Part shown: positions 8,256 through 15,097 of the stretch, piece by piece
Numbering within the stretch: the first letter of the stretch is position 1
How the letters are laid out: the number at the start of each line of letters is the position of its first letter
From: Gammaproteobacteria bacterium RIFCSPHIGHO2_12_FULL_37_34
GTDB taxonomy: Bacteria > Pseudomonadota > Gammaproteobacteria > DSM-16500
NCBI GenBank assembly: GCA_001801495.1
Contig: MGXW01000101.1
Span: 1-26,102, forward strand
DNA length: 26,102 bases
Direction of reading: 5' to 3'
Notes under the pieces: generated by a model
The model's database searches: none
Told to the model about the DNA's origin: nothing
The model's input: the letters and a program-made list of their open reading frames with translations, nothing else
Program-made: the position numbers and the translations under genes

Positions 8256-9698
8256 TCAACCGACTCCCCCCTCTAAACTCACTTCTAATAATTTTTGTGC
8301 TTCTACAGCAAACTCCATTGGCAACTCACTAAATATTTGCTTACAAAAACCATTCACGATCATGGATATCGCATCTTCCGTTCCTAATCCTCGTTGACGA
8401 CAATAAAACAATTGATCTTCACCAATTTTAGAAGTAGACGCTTCATGCTCAACACGCGCGCTTGAATTTTTTATTTCGATGCTAGGAAACGTGTGTGCGC
8501 CACATTGCGAATGGAGCAACAATGAATCGCATTGCGTATAATTTCTTGCATGCGCGGCGCTTGGTAACATGCGCACTAAACCACGATAAGTATTTTGCCC
8601 ATGACCTGCTGAAATTCCTTTAGAAATAATCGTGCTCCGTGTGTTTTTACCTATATGAATCATTTTGGTTCCAGTATCTGCTTGTTGATAATGATTGGTA
8701 AGCGCAACAGAATAAAATTCACCAATAGCATGTTCGCCTTGTAAAATTACGCTAGGATATTTCCAGGTAATTGCTGATCCTGTTTCAATTTGTGTCCAAG
8801 AAATTTTGGAGTAAGCACCCCGACAAGCACCACGCTTGGTCACAAAATTATAAATTCCACCACGACCTTGTTCATCTCCTGGATACCAATTTTGTACTGT
8901 AGAATATTTAATTTGCGCATGATCCAAGGCAACTAATTCTACCACTGCCGCGTGCAATTGATTTTCATCACGCATCGGTGCAGTACATCCTTCAAGATAG
9001 CTTACATCACTACCTTCATCAGCAATAATTAAGGTGCGCTCAAATTGCCCACTTTTCGCTGCATTAATACGAAAATAAGTAGAAAGCTCCATTGGGCAGC
9101 GCACACCTTTTGGCACATACACAAATGAACCATCACTAAACACCGCTGAATTTAGCGTAGCGTAAAAATTATCGCGATAGGGTACAACCGTTCCTAAATA
9201 TTGCTCAATTAATGCGGGATACTTACATACTGCTTCAGAAAACGGACAAAAAATTACTCCGACTTCTGCTAATTTTGCTTTAAACGTGGTTACCACCGAA
9301 ACACTATCAAACACAGCATCAACCGCCACTCCCGCAAGCAAGCTTTGTTCATGTAAAGGAATACCTAATTTACGATAGGTTTCCAAAAGTTTAGGATCAA
9401 CTTCGTCTAAATTTTTTGGATGATCCTGAGCCCTCTTTGGGGCAGAGTAATAAATAATATTTTGAAAATCGATAGGGGGATGATGAATATGCGCCCAAGT
9501 AGGCGGCGTCATGGTTTGCCATATTCGAAAAGCTTGCAAACGCCATTCCAACATGAAAGATGGTTCCTGCTTTTTCGTAGAAATGAGCCGAATAATATCT
9601 TCATTTAGCCCCGGAGAAAGTTCATCGGATTCAATTGAAGTAACAAACCCATAAGGATAATGTTTTTCAACCGCTTCTTGTATGAGTTTATTTGCCAT
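8256..9698 (-). CDS. sufB: SufB, SufBCD scaffold subunit
   Basis: The core scaffold subunit on which nascent clusters form, 480 aa. It has all the family blocks: SDVSYLEGCTAP with a conserved cysteine, NFVTKRGACRG, KYPSVILQGE, TNHYQQADTGTKMIHIG, CGAHTFPSIEIKN, VEHEASTSKIGEDQLFYC and RQRGL. Start choice: the ATG at 9698 has GAGG seven bases upstream, while the TTG two codons earlier has none. The first bases overlap the end of the rrf2 regulator gene by 11 bases, so translation is probably coupled. Confidence 0.96.
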   Translation of the reverse strand: MANKLIQEAVEKHYPYGFVTSIESDELSPGLNEDIIRLISTKKQEPSFMLEWRLQAFRIWQTMTPPTWAHIHHPPIDFQNIIYYSAPKRAQDHPKNLDEVDPKLLETYRKLGIPLHEQSLLAGVAVDAVFDSVSVVTTFKAKLAEVGVIFCPFSEAVCKYPALIEQYLGTVVPYRDNFYATLNSAVFSDGSFVYVPKGVRCPMELSTYFRINAAKSGQFERTLIIADEGSDVSYLEGCTAPMRDENQLHAAVVELVALDHAQIKYSTVQNWYPGDEQGRGGIYNFVTKRGACRGAYSKISWTQIETGSAITWKYPSVILQGEHAIGEFYSVALTNHYQQADTGTKMIHIGKNTRSTIISKGISAGHGQNTYRGLVRMLPSAAHARNYTQCDSLLLHSQCGAHTFPSIEIKNSSARVEHEASTSKIGEDQLFYCRQRGLGTEDAISMIVNGFCKQIFSELPMEFAVEAQKLLEVSLEGGVG

Positions 9699-10119
9699 AA
9701 GCAAGCCTCAATGCGTTTAATGGTTGAGACATATCAGTAATGGTAAGCGTGGATAACATGGAATAAATCATCGTATTAATTTTTAACCAGTTTTCTTTCA
9801 TCGTGCACCTGGTCTCGATATGACAAAGCCCTTCCATCGCGCAGCATTCTGTCATCGATAATTTACCTTCGATCGCCATGATAACATCCGCCACTGTAAT
9901 TTTTTCTGCTAACTTAGCAAGATGGTAACCACCCTCTGCGCCACGCACAGAGGCAACCAAATGGGCCTCAGAAAGCATTTTCAGCACTTTACTGGTGGTA
10001 GGTATGGTTAAATGCAACGTCTCTGCAAGCAAATTTGCGCTTAATACCCTATCTTGTTGTTTTGCCAGATGACTCATGATCAACATGGCATAGTCAGCTA
10101 ATTTGCTAATTCGTAACAT
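9688..10119 (-). CDS. Rrf2-family SUF operon regulator (iron-sulfur sensor)
   Basis: A 143-aa Rrf2 protein. Its winged helix includes SKLADYAMLIMSHLA near 5-19, TIPTTSKVLKMLSEAHLV near 38-55 and the wing RGAEGGYHLA (59-68). A cysteine cluster C92/C93, C99 and C105 fits a [2Fe-2S]-binding site like IscR C92, C98, C104. It resembles the Xanthomonas-type suf regulator. By analogy it represses suf when holding a cluster and releases when clusters are scarce. It is the first gene of the operon, so it probably regulates itself. No Shine-Dalgarno precedes the ATG. The predicted -10 is so close that the leader would be about five bases. Confidence 0.92.
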   Translation of the reverse strand: MLRISKLADYAMLIMSHLAKQQDRVLSANLLAETLHLTIPTTSKVLKMLSEAHLVASVRGAEGGYHLAKLAEKITVADVIMAIEGKLSMTECCAMEGLCHIETRCTMKENWLKINTMIYSMLSTLTITDMSQPLNALRLAYGK

Positions 10120-10130
10120 AGAGTTGAATA

Positions 10131-10159
10131 ATTATTTAAGTTAACGTTAATCGCATAAA
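10131..10159 (-). promoter_or_regulatory. Candidate promoter of the rrf2-suf operon with ACGT-centred palindrome
   Basis: On the minus strand a -10 AATAAT (10131-10136) lies 17 bases from a weak -35 TTTATG (10154-10159). The spacer between them holds the perfect palindrome TTAACGTTAA at 10141-10150. A palindrome between -35 and -10 is a classic repressor position, so it is a candidate operator for the Rrf2 protein encoded immediately downstream. The initiation point would be about five bases before the rrf2 ATG. Confidence 0.4.
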
Positions 10160-10173
10160 CTCGCAGCCAGATA

Positions 10174-10192
10174 CAGTACCATATTTGTACTG
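10174..10192. promoter_or_regulatory. Dyad CAGTAC-N7-GTACTG
   Basis: A perfect 6+6 base inverted repeat with a 7-base spacer lies 55 bases upstream of the rrf2 start codon. The size fits a site for a dimeric regulator. It does not match a consensus I can name. Confidence 0.35.
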
Positions 10193-10195
10193 ATT

Positions 10196-10216
10196 GATGC
10201 AATGGGCCCTTGCATC
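10196..10216. promoter_or_regulatory. Dyad GATGCAA / TTGCATC around GGGCCC
   Basis: GATGCAA at 10196-10202 and TTGCATC at 10210-10216 flank T plus the palindrome GGGCCC. The result is an almost perfect 21-base dyad with one unpaired base. It has no loop, so it is better read as a protein-binding site than an RNA hairpin. The function is unknown. Confidence 0.35.
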
Positions 10217-10236
10217 TCCTAACATCAAACTGTAAA

Positions 10237-10246
10237 TTGACGTCAA
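10237..10246. promoter_or_regulatory. Palindrome TTGACGTCAA
   Basis: A perfect 10-base palindrome of the same TTrACGTyAA form as the one at 10141-10150. It lies 10 bases before the MITE-like element, on the side facing the aldo/keto reductase gene. The two may be paired operators for the divergent units. Confidence 0.35.
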
Positions 10247-10255
10247 CGATCATTT

Positions 10256-10379
10256 ATAGCGGTTTCAAAAAGGATAGTCATAAGCACGGAGGGGCGTACA
10301 TCCCTGTACTCGGGTCTTCTTACCATCCTTGGTCGACACGCCCTTCGTTGCTTATGACTATCCTTTTTGAAACCGCTAT
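10256..10379. mobile_element. MITE-like hairpin element with flanking duplication
   Basis: Two perfect inverted arms of 31 bases occupy 10256-10286 and 10349-10379 (beginning ATAGCGGTTTCAAAAAGG). Imperfect pairing continues about 10 bases inward, around a 60-base centre with no coding potential. The hexamer ATTTAT stands directly outside AGCGG on the left (10252-10257) and outside CCGCT on the right (10378-10383). That makes a 120-bp element (10258-10377) with a 6-bp target duplication a good reading. An alternative is a TA duplication of IS630/mariner type, with ends GCGG/CCGC. No transposase is present, so it would be a non-autonomous element. The arms could form a very stable hairpin in RNA. 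Confidence 0.75.
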
Positions 10380-10380
10380 T

Positions 10381-10386
10381 TATAAT
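10381..10386 (+). promoter_or_regulatory. Consensus -10 TATAAT at the MITE right junction
   Basis: A perfect TATAAT overlaps the right copy of the ATTTAT duplication and lies 26 bases before the aldo/keto reductase ATG at 10413. No acceptable -35 is visible 16-18 bases upstream, where the MITE arm now sits. Initiation near 10393 would exclude the upstream in-frame ATG at 10389. Confidence 0.35.
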
Positions 10387-10412
10387 GGATGCACATACCT
10401 GGAGTGCTATTT

Positions 10413-11360
10413 ATGCAATATAACCACCTCGGTAAAGCAGGAATACGAGTCAGTGAACTATCATTTGGTTCTTGGATTACATTCAGCAAGCAAATTGGCT
10501 TAAATGAAGTCAAAACGTTAATGCACACTGCTTTTGATCATGGCATTAATTTTTTTGATAATGCCGAAAGTTATGCGCATGGTGAAGCTGAAATATTAAT
10601 GGGCAAAATAGTAAAAGAATTTCGCCGCGAAGATTTAGTGATTTCCTCAAAAATATTTTGGGGCGGGAATGGTCCAAATGATACTGGCTTATCTCGCAAA
10701 CATTTAATTGAAGGCACCAAAAATTCACTCAAGCGCCTACAACTAGATTATCTTGATTTGTTATTTTGCCACCGCCCTGACCCCAATACTCCTATAGAAG
10801 AAACTGTTTTAGCCATGGATTATCTTGTTCGTGAAGGTTTTGTTTTTTATTGGGGCACATCTGAGTGGAGCGAAATCCAAATCGAAACCGCCTATCAAGT
10901 AGCTTCCTCATGGAATTGCATAAAGCCTACTATGGAGCAACCAAAATACAACTTATTCTTTCGCGATCATCTGGAAAAAGAATACTTGCCTTTATTTGAA
11001 AAATACAACATGGGAACAACCATCTGGAGTCCACTTGCTTCTGGAATATTATCGGGTAAATATAATCAAGGCATTCCAAGCGATAGTCGTCTTGCCAAAG
11101 AAAGTTGGTTGGTTCCAGATAATTTTATGCAATTGATTGCTAAGACCAAAAAACTAGAAGGGCTAGCAAAAGAAATCAGCTGTACACTTGCACAATTAGC
11201 AATTGCATGGTGTCTGAAAAATCCCCATGTCAGCTCAGTAATCACAGGTGCGACTAAAACCGAGCAATTATTAGAAAATTTAGGTGCAATCGAAATAAAA
11301 ACCAAGTTTACACCAGAGATAATGAAAAAAATCAATGCTATCTCAAATGAAAAAACATGA
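10413..11360 (+). CDS. Aldo/keto reductase, Kv-beta-like (AKR6-type)
   Basis: A 315-aa NADPH-dependent oxidoreductase with the catalytic tetrad D49 and Y54 (FFDNAESYAHGEAE), K80 (ISSKIFWG) and H120 (LLFCHRPDP). The blocks QPKYNLFFRD and IWSPLASGILSGKY, and the cofactor-binding end SSVITGATK, match the potassium-channel beta subunit-like group. The physiological substrate cannot be told. The start at 10413 has GGAG 8 bases upstream and aligns with the family start. An ATG at 10389 would precede the predicted transcript start. Its stop overlaps the folB ATG (ATGA), so it is translationally coupled to folate genes. Confidence 0.9.
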   Translation: MQYNHLGKAGIRVSELSFGSWITFSKQIGLNEVKTLMHTAFDHGINFFDNAESYAHGEAEILMGKIVKEFRREDLVISSKIFWGGNGPNDTGLSRKHLIEGTKNSLKRLQLDYLDLLFCHRPDPNTPIEETVLAMDYLVREGFVFYWGTSEWSEIQIETAYQVASSWNCIKPTMEQPKYNLFFRDHLEKEYLPLFEKYNMGTTIWSPLASGILSGKYNQGIPSDSRLAKESWLVPDNFMQLIAKTKKLEGLAKEISCTLAQLAIAWCLKNPHVSSVITGATKTEQLLENLGAIEIKTKFTPEIMKKINAISNEKT

Positions 11361-11728
11361 CTACACGTGCTAGTTCTTTATCTATTTATAATCTTGAACT
11401 ACCTCTTTACTTAGGTTGGCTTGAAAACGAGCGTCTCAATAAACAAACTGTTGTACTTGATGTCAACATTACATTTTTATCACCCCCTAAAGCCTGCGTG
11501 ACAGATCAATTAGATGACACCGTTTGTTATTCAAAACTAATCAATAAAATTCGCGATCATCTCACCATAAAAAAATTTAACTTGATAGAACATGTTTGTC
11601 ATGAAGTTTATCAATTAATTAAATCTATCATTCCAACGCAATCTACTGTGACGGTTACAATCACTAAACAACCTAACATTCCTAATTTTTCTGGGAAAGT
11701 CAGTTTTCGTTATTCAGACGAGCAATGA
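11357..11728 (+). CDS. folB: Dihydroneopterin aldolase
   Basis: Cleaves 7,8-dihydroneopterin to 6-hydroxymethyl-dihydropterin and glycolaldehyde. The 123-aa protein keeps glutamate E25 (GWLENER), Y58 (VCYSKL), the pterin-anchoring E78 (NLIEHV) and the catalytic lysine K104 (TITKQP). It is one residue looser than usual at the KP motif, reading KQP. Sequence identity to E. coli FolB appears low, but the motif order and length fit. It overlaps the upstream reductase gene and the downstream folKP gene by four bases each, so all three are likely one translationally coupled unit. Confidence 0.88.
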   Translation: MTTRASSLSIYNLELPLYLGWLENERLNKQTVVLDVNITFLSPPKACVTDQLDDTVCYSKLINKIRDHLTIKKFNLIEHVCHEVYQLIKSIIPTQSTVTVTITKQPNIPNFSGKVSFRYSDEQ

Positions 11729-13068
11729 ATATGATTATTTTGGGATTAGGCGCAAATATCGGTGATCGACTTTATCATCTACGTAAAGCTTTACAAGCAA
11801 TTAAAGCTATTCCTCATTTAACTGTTCAACACGTTTCTCCTGTTTATCTTTCCGATGCATTATTACCTGATCATGCCCCGCGTGATTGGGATCAGCCTTA
11901 CCTCAATGCCGCATTGCGCTGCGAAACCACATTAGATCCGTTGGAATTGCTTCAACAATTAAAAAACATTGAATGGTCCATTGGCAGAAAACCGGAGGTA
12001 CGTCATTGGGGACCTCGTATTCTTGATATTGATATTCTTGCTTGGGACGATAAGATTATAAAAAATGATGCTTTAACAATTCCTCATGAAAATTTGCTGA
12101 AACGGCCTTTTGCTTTATGGCCGCTTGCTGATCTATCTCCCTTTTGGCGTTTCCCATTACGCGGGCCCTATGAAAATAAAACGGCAGCAGAACTCGTTGC
12201 ATCATGGGGATCACGGTTTACTGGGCAAGCACCTTTTCACACCAAACAAATCAATCAACGCATCGATATGCCGCAATTAGTTGGCATTTTAAATATTACC
12301 CCTGACTCCTTTTCTGATGGTGGTAAATTTTTATCTCCTGATCATGCTTTAGTGCACATGATCAAGTTGATCGCATCAGGCGCAGAAATTATTGATATCG
12401 GTGCTCAATCTACTGCACCCCATGCAACCATCGTTGGTGAAAAAGAAGAATGGTTGCGGCTTCAACCTGTTTTATCTGCCTTACCATCTATTAAAAATCA
12501 ATTTGTCATCACACCAAAAATCAGTGTTGATACTTTTCATGCCTCTGTCGCTGCAAAAGCACTTCGTTTGAATGTTGATTGGATAAATGATGTAAGTGGA
12601 TTAAAAGAACCCGCGATGATCTCTCTTCTTGCTCAATCGAATGCTGATTGCGTGATGATGCACCATCTTGGTATTCCAGCTTCCTCTCACCAAGTACTAT
12701 CTTATGATCAAGATTTATTAAAACTGATTTATGAGTGGGCAGAAAAGCAATTAAACAAACTAGAATGTGCGGGTATGAAGAGAGAAAAAATTATCTTTGA
12801 TCCTGGAATTGGTTTTGGCAAAATTGCAGAACACTCGTTGCAATTAATTAAACATATTAATGAATTCAAAAATCTTGGTGTTCGTTTATTAGTTGGCCAT
12901 TCTCGTAAATCATTTTTGTCATTATTTACTAATCGTGCCGTTTTAGATCGCGATGTAGAAACCATGGTTACATCATTATATTTAGCTAATCAATCCGTTG
13001 ATTATTTACGCGTGCATCATGTGGAATTATGTGCTCGCGGTATGAAAGTTGCTGCAGCACTTCTATAA
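11725..13068 (+). CDS. folKP: Bifunctional FolK-FolP (HPPK-DHPS) fusion
   Basis: A 447-aa fusion. Residues 1-165 are 6-hydroxymethyl-dihydropterin pyrophosphokinase: LGLGANIGDR, WGPRILDIDIL with metal ligands D101 and D103, and IPHENLLKRPF. Residues 180-447 are dihydropteroate synthase: GILNITPDSFSDGG, KISVDT, INDVSGL, FDPGIGFGK, GHSRKSF with K395, and RVHHV with R429 and H431. The two enzymes act consecutively. Fused FolKP is known in Francisella and some other gammaproteobacteria. In synthase loop 2 the usual ESTRPG reads QSTAPH (228-233), so the loop arginine is missing. Confidence 0.95.
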   Translation: MNMIILGLGANIGDRLYHLRKALQAIKAIPHLTVQHVSPVYLSDALLPDHAPRDWDQPYLNAALRCETTLDPLELLQQLKNIEWSIGRKPEVRHWGPRILDIDILAWDDKIIKNDALTIPHENLLKRPFALWPLADLSPFWRFPLRGPYENKTAAELVASWGSRFTGQAPFHTKQINQRIDMPQLVGILNITPDSFSDGGKFLSPDHALVHMIKLIASGAEIIDIGAQSTAPHATIVGEKEEWLRLQPVLSALPSIKNQFVITPKISVDTFHASVAAKALRLNVDWINDVSGLKEPAMISLLAQSNADCVMMHHLGIPASSHQVLSYDQDLLKLIYEWAEKQLNKLECAGMKREKIIFDPGIGFGKIAEHSLQLIKHINEFKNLGVRLLVGHSRKSFLSLFTNRAVLDRDVETMVTSLYLANQSVDYLRVHHVELCARGMKVAAALL

Positions 13069-13085
13069 CTTACGTCCTATTCACA

Positions 13086-13610
13086 TTAAACAAGATCGCA
13101 ACATCGATTTTCCTTTGTTTTTTTATCCTCTGACTCGATAAGCGCAACATGTTCGTTTTCTTTTTCATCTGCTTTTAATTTGAAAAATGTAATAGAATGT
13201 GTTTCTTCTAATGAAATCGGTGTGGATATTTCAAGTTGATCTTCTTTTAAATCGGCCGCGTGAATAAGATATTGTTTTACCGTATCAAGTGTATCAATTA
13301 ATGCGGTATGATCTACAGAACTCAAAAAACTAGCTTCATATAAATTGTCTTCATTTATTCTTATTTCCAAAACGACACTATTTGTGTTATTTCGAGAAAA
13401 TGATTTTCTTGTTTTATCTGTCTTATTAAACGTTGGATAAGTACCCAAAAAATCAGGCGAATAATATATTTTAATATAATTTTCCATTCGTTCAAGCGAA
13501 ATGATTTTTGATTCGCGTTTACGCATGTCTTCTTCCAAATGTTTATATAAACTATCTAATAAGTGTGCATGTAGTTCTTTCTGTTGTGTGCAATCTAAAG
13601 ATTTTTTCAT
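13086..13610 (-). CDS. Hypothetical protein with CaaX-like C-terminus
   Basis: A 174-aa hydrophilic protein that I do not recognise. The start at 13610 is chosen because AAGGA sits 8 bases upstream. A longer frame from 13655 would overlap folC and has no such site. There is no signal peptide or membrane segment. The N-terminal third is charged and probably helical. The C-terminal 30 residues are rich in Glu and Lys and end in ESEDKKTKENRCCDLV. The last four residues, CDLV, fit a CaaX prenylation box with an adjacent cysteine and a basic stretch. The acidic patch resembles the E-block of Dot/Icm substrates. It follows folC by 20 bases and converges with folKP. An effector role is inference only. 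Confidence 0.75.
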   Translation of the reverse strand: MKKSLDCTQQKELHAHLLDSLYKHLEEDMRKRESKIISLERMENYIKIYYSPDFLGTYPTFNKTDKTRKSFSRNNTNSVVLEIRINEDNLYEASFLSSVDHTALIDTLDTVKQYLIHAADLKEDQLEISTPISLEETHSITFFKLKADEKENEHVALIESEDKKTKENRCCDLV

Positions 13611-13630
13611 TTGTATTATCCTTGTTAAAT

Positions 13631-14884
13631 TTATATATTCCAGACTAACTTCCATGTACTTGCCACCGTATGGAATGACCCAAATACAATTATTCTATCG
13701 TTTATATTCGCTTTTATTTCAGCTGCTTGAAACGCCTCCTTTATCGTTGAAAAAAAGCTTACTTTATCCACTCCTGCTTGTTGAAATGCCTGCATCAATT
13801 CTTGTTGAGTTGCCCCTCTTTTAACTGAGAGCGGCGCACAAAACCAATTGCTAATCATAGTGTTAATTGCTTTAATGCTGCCAACAATATCTTTATCAAC
13901 CAACATCGAAAATACCGCATACGTTTTACCTTGGCAAGGCATTCGTTTTAATTGGTTAGCTAAAAATGTAACCGCTGCTGGATTATGAGAAACATCCAAA
14001 ATTTTTGTTATGTTACCTGATAAAACTTGAATGCGACCAGGAAGATTGATTTGCATTAACCCTTGGTCAAGTGCTTGACGATGAACAGGTAATTGTGACT
14101 GTAGTAATTCTATTGCCATAAGTGCAATAGACATGTTTTGCAACGCAATAGAAGTACAGGGAAGTTTGGTATATGTTACTTTATTGTATGACCATATCCA
14201 ACTTTGTGGTTCTTTTTGGAAGTTAAATTCTTTTCCCTGACAAAACAGAATGGTGTTTAATTGGTTAGCATAGTGAAGTAACGTTTGAGGTGGAGAAAAA
14301 TCGCCGTAGATTGCAAGTTGCCCTGAACGAAAAATGCCTGCTTTTTCAAGAGCAATTTTTTCTCGTGTCGATCCCAACCAATCTTGATGATCTATATCGA
14401 TACTAGTAACGATAGCAATATCAGCATCAATGATATTCACCGCATCTAATCTTCCACCTAATCCTACTTCTAAAAGAATGATATCTAAAGATTGTTTTTG
14501 AAAGAGTAATAGCGCAGCTAATGTGTAAAATTCAAATGGTGTTAAAGAAATATTTTCTCTCGCACTTTCGATTTTCTCAAAAGCTAGACAAAATGCATGA
14601 TCATCCGGATGCTTTCCATTAATTGTGACATATTCATTATGTCGGAACAAAACAGGTGAAGTAAACGTACCTACGTTATATAAAGCAGCACGATAAATAG
14701 CATCCAAACTAGCGATTGTTGAACCTTTTCCATTTGTACCTCCTACACATATTACTGGACATGTAGGAGATAGAATTCCCAATCGTGATGCTACAATTTT
14801 TATTCGAGTCAACCCTAATTCAATATCAGATGGATGAAGAGTGCTAATCCAATTTAACCATTCAGATAATGTGGAAAAGTACAT
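13631..14884 (-). CDS. folC: Folylpolyglutamate/dihydrofolate synthase
   Basis: A Mur-ligase-family enzyme of 417 aa that adds glutamate to dihydropteroate and to folates. Seen are the P-loop GTNGKGST (49-56), the HNEYVTING region, the ILLEVGLGGRLDAVNI motif, the TSIDIDHQDWLG motif that binds metal and the nucleotide, and the carbamylated-lysine region IALEKAGIFR. The C-terminal domain contains DVSHNPAA. GAGAGGA lies 6-8 bases before the ATG. The usual partner accD is not adjacent. Here the gene converges on folKP with one unknown gene between, so folB, folKP and folC are clustered. Confidence 0.95.
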   Translation of the reverse strand: MYFSTLSEWLNWISTLHPSDIELGLTRIKIVASRLGILSPTCPVICVGGTNGKGSTIASLDAIYRAALYNVGTFTSPVLFRHNEYVTINGKHPDDHAFCLAFEKIESARENISLTPFEFYTLAALLLFQKQSLDIILLEVGLGGRLDAVNIIDADIAIVTSIDIDHQDWLGSTREKIALEKAGIFRSGQLAIYGDFSPPQTLLHYANQLNTILFCQGKEFNFQKEPQSWIWSYNKVTYTKLPCTSIALQNMSIALMAIELLQSQLPVHRQALDQGLMQINLPGRIQVLSGNITKILDVSHNPAAVTFLANQLKRMPCQGKTYAVFSMLVDKDIVGSIKAINTMISNWFCAPLSVKRGATQQELMQAFQQAGVDKVSFFSTIKEAFQAAEIKANINDRIIVFGSFHTVASTWKLVWNI

Positions 14885-15097
14885 TGTTTTCCTCTCGATT
14901 AGCTGTGAATAAAATATGATTGGTTAAGTTCATATAGGAATCTCTTTTTCTACTCCCAATTAAAGAGGATCTTAAGTAGACTTATCCACAGGATAATATT
15001 GTTATAACTTATTGAATAAGTTTAATTTTAAAGAAAAGTACACAGATTTTACCCTACTATATAAAAACAAATATCTTTAAAAAATATATATTTCTTT
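14885..15097. other. AT-rich spacer with two perfect DnaA boxes
   Basis: TGTGAATAA (14904-14912; reverse complement TTATTCACA) and TTATCCACA (14982-14990) both match the DnaA box TTATNCACA exactly. The second lies in the palindrome TTATCCACAGGATAA. An additional 17-base dyad AACTTATT-G-AATAAGTT stands at 15006-15022. The following 60 bases (about 15040-15100) are almost pure A+T, as in a duplex-unwinding element. The spacer contains the folC promoter region and the end of the upstream transpeptidase gene. It could be a DnaA-controlled promoter, a DnaA-binding cluster or part of a replication origin. Flanking genes are not those usual for oriC. Confidence 0.45.

Noticed and set aside
10210..10503. 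Open frame of 97 codons across the MITE
   Set aside because: It runs through the inverted repeat and the reductase start in another frame, has no ribosome site, and gives no recognisable protein.
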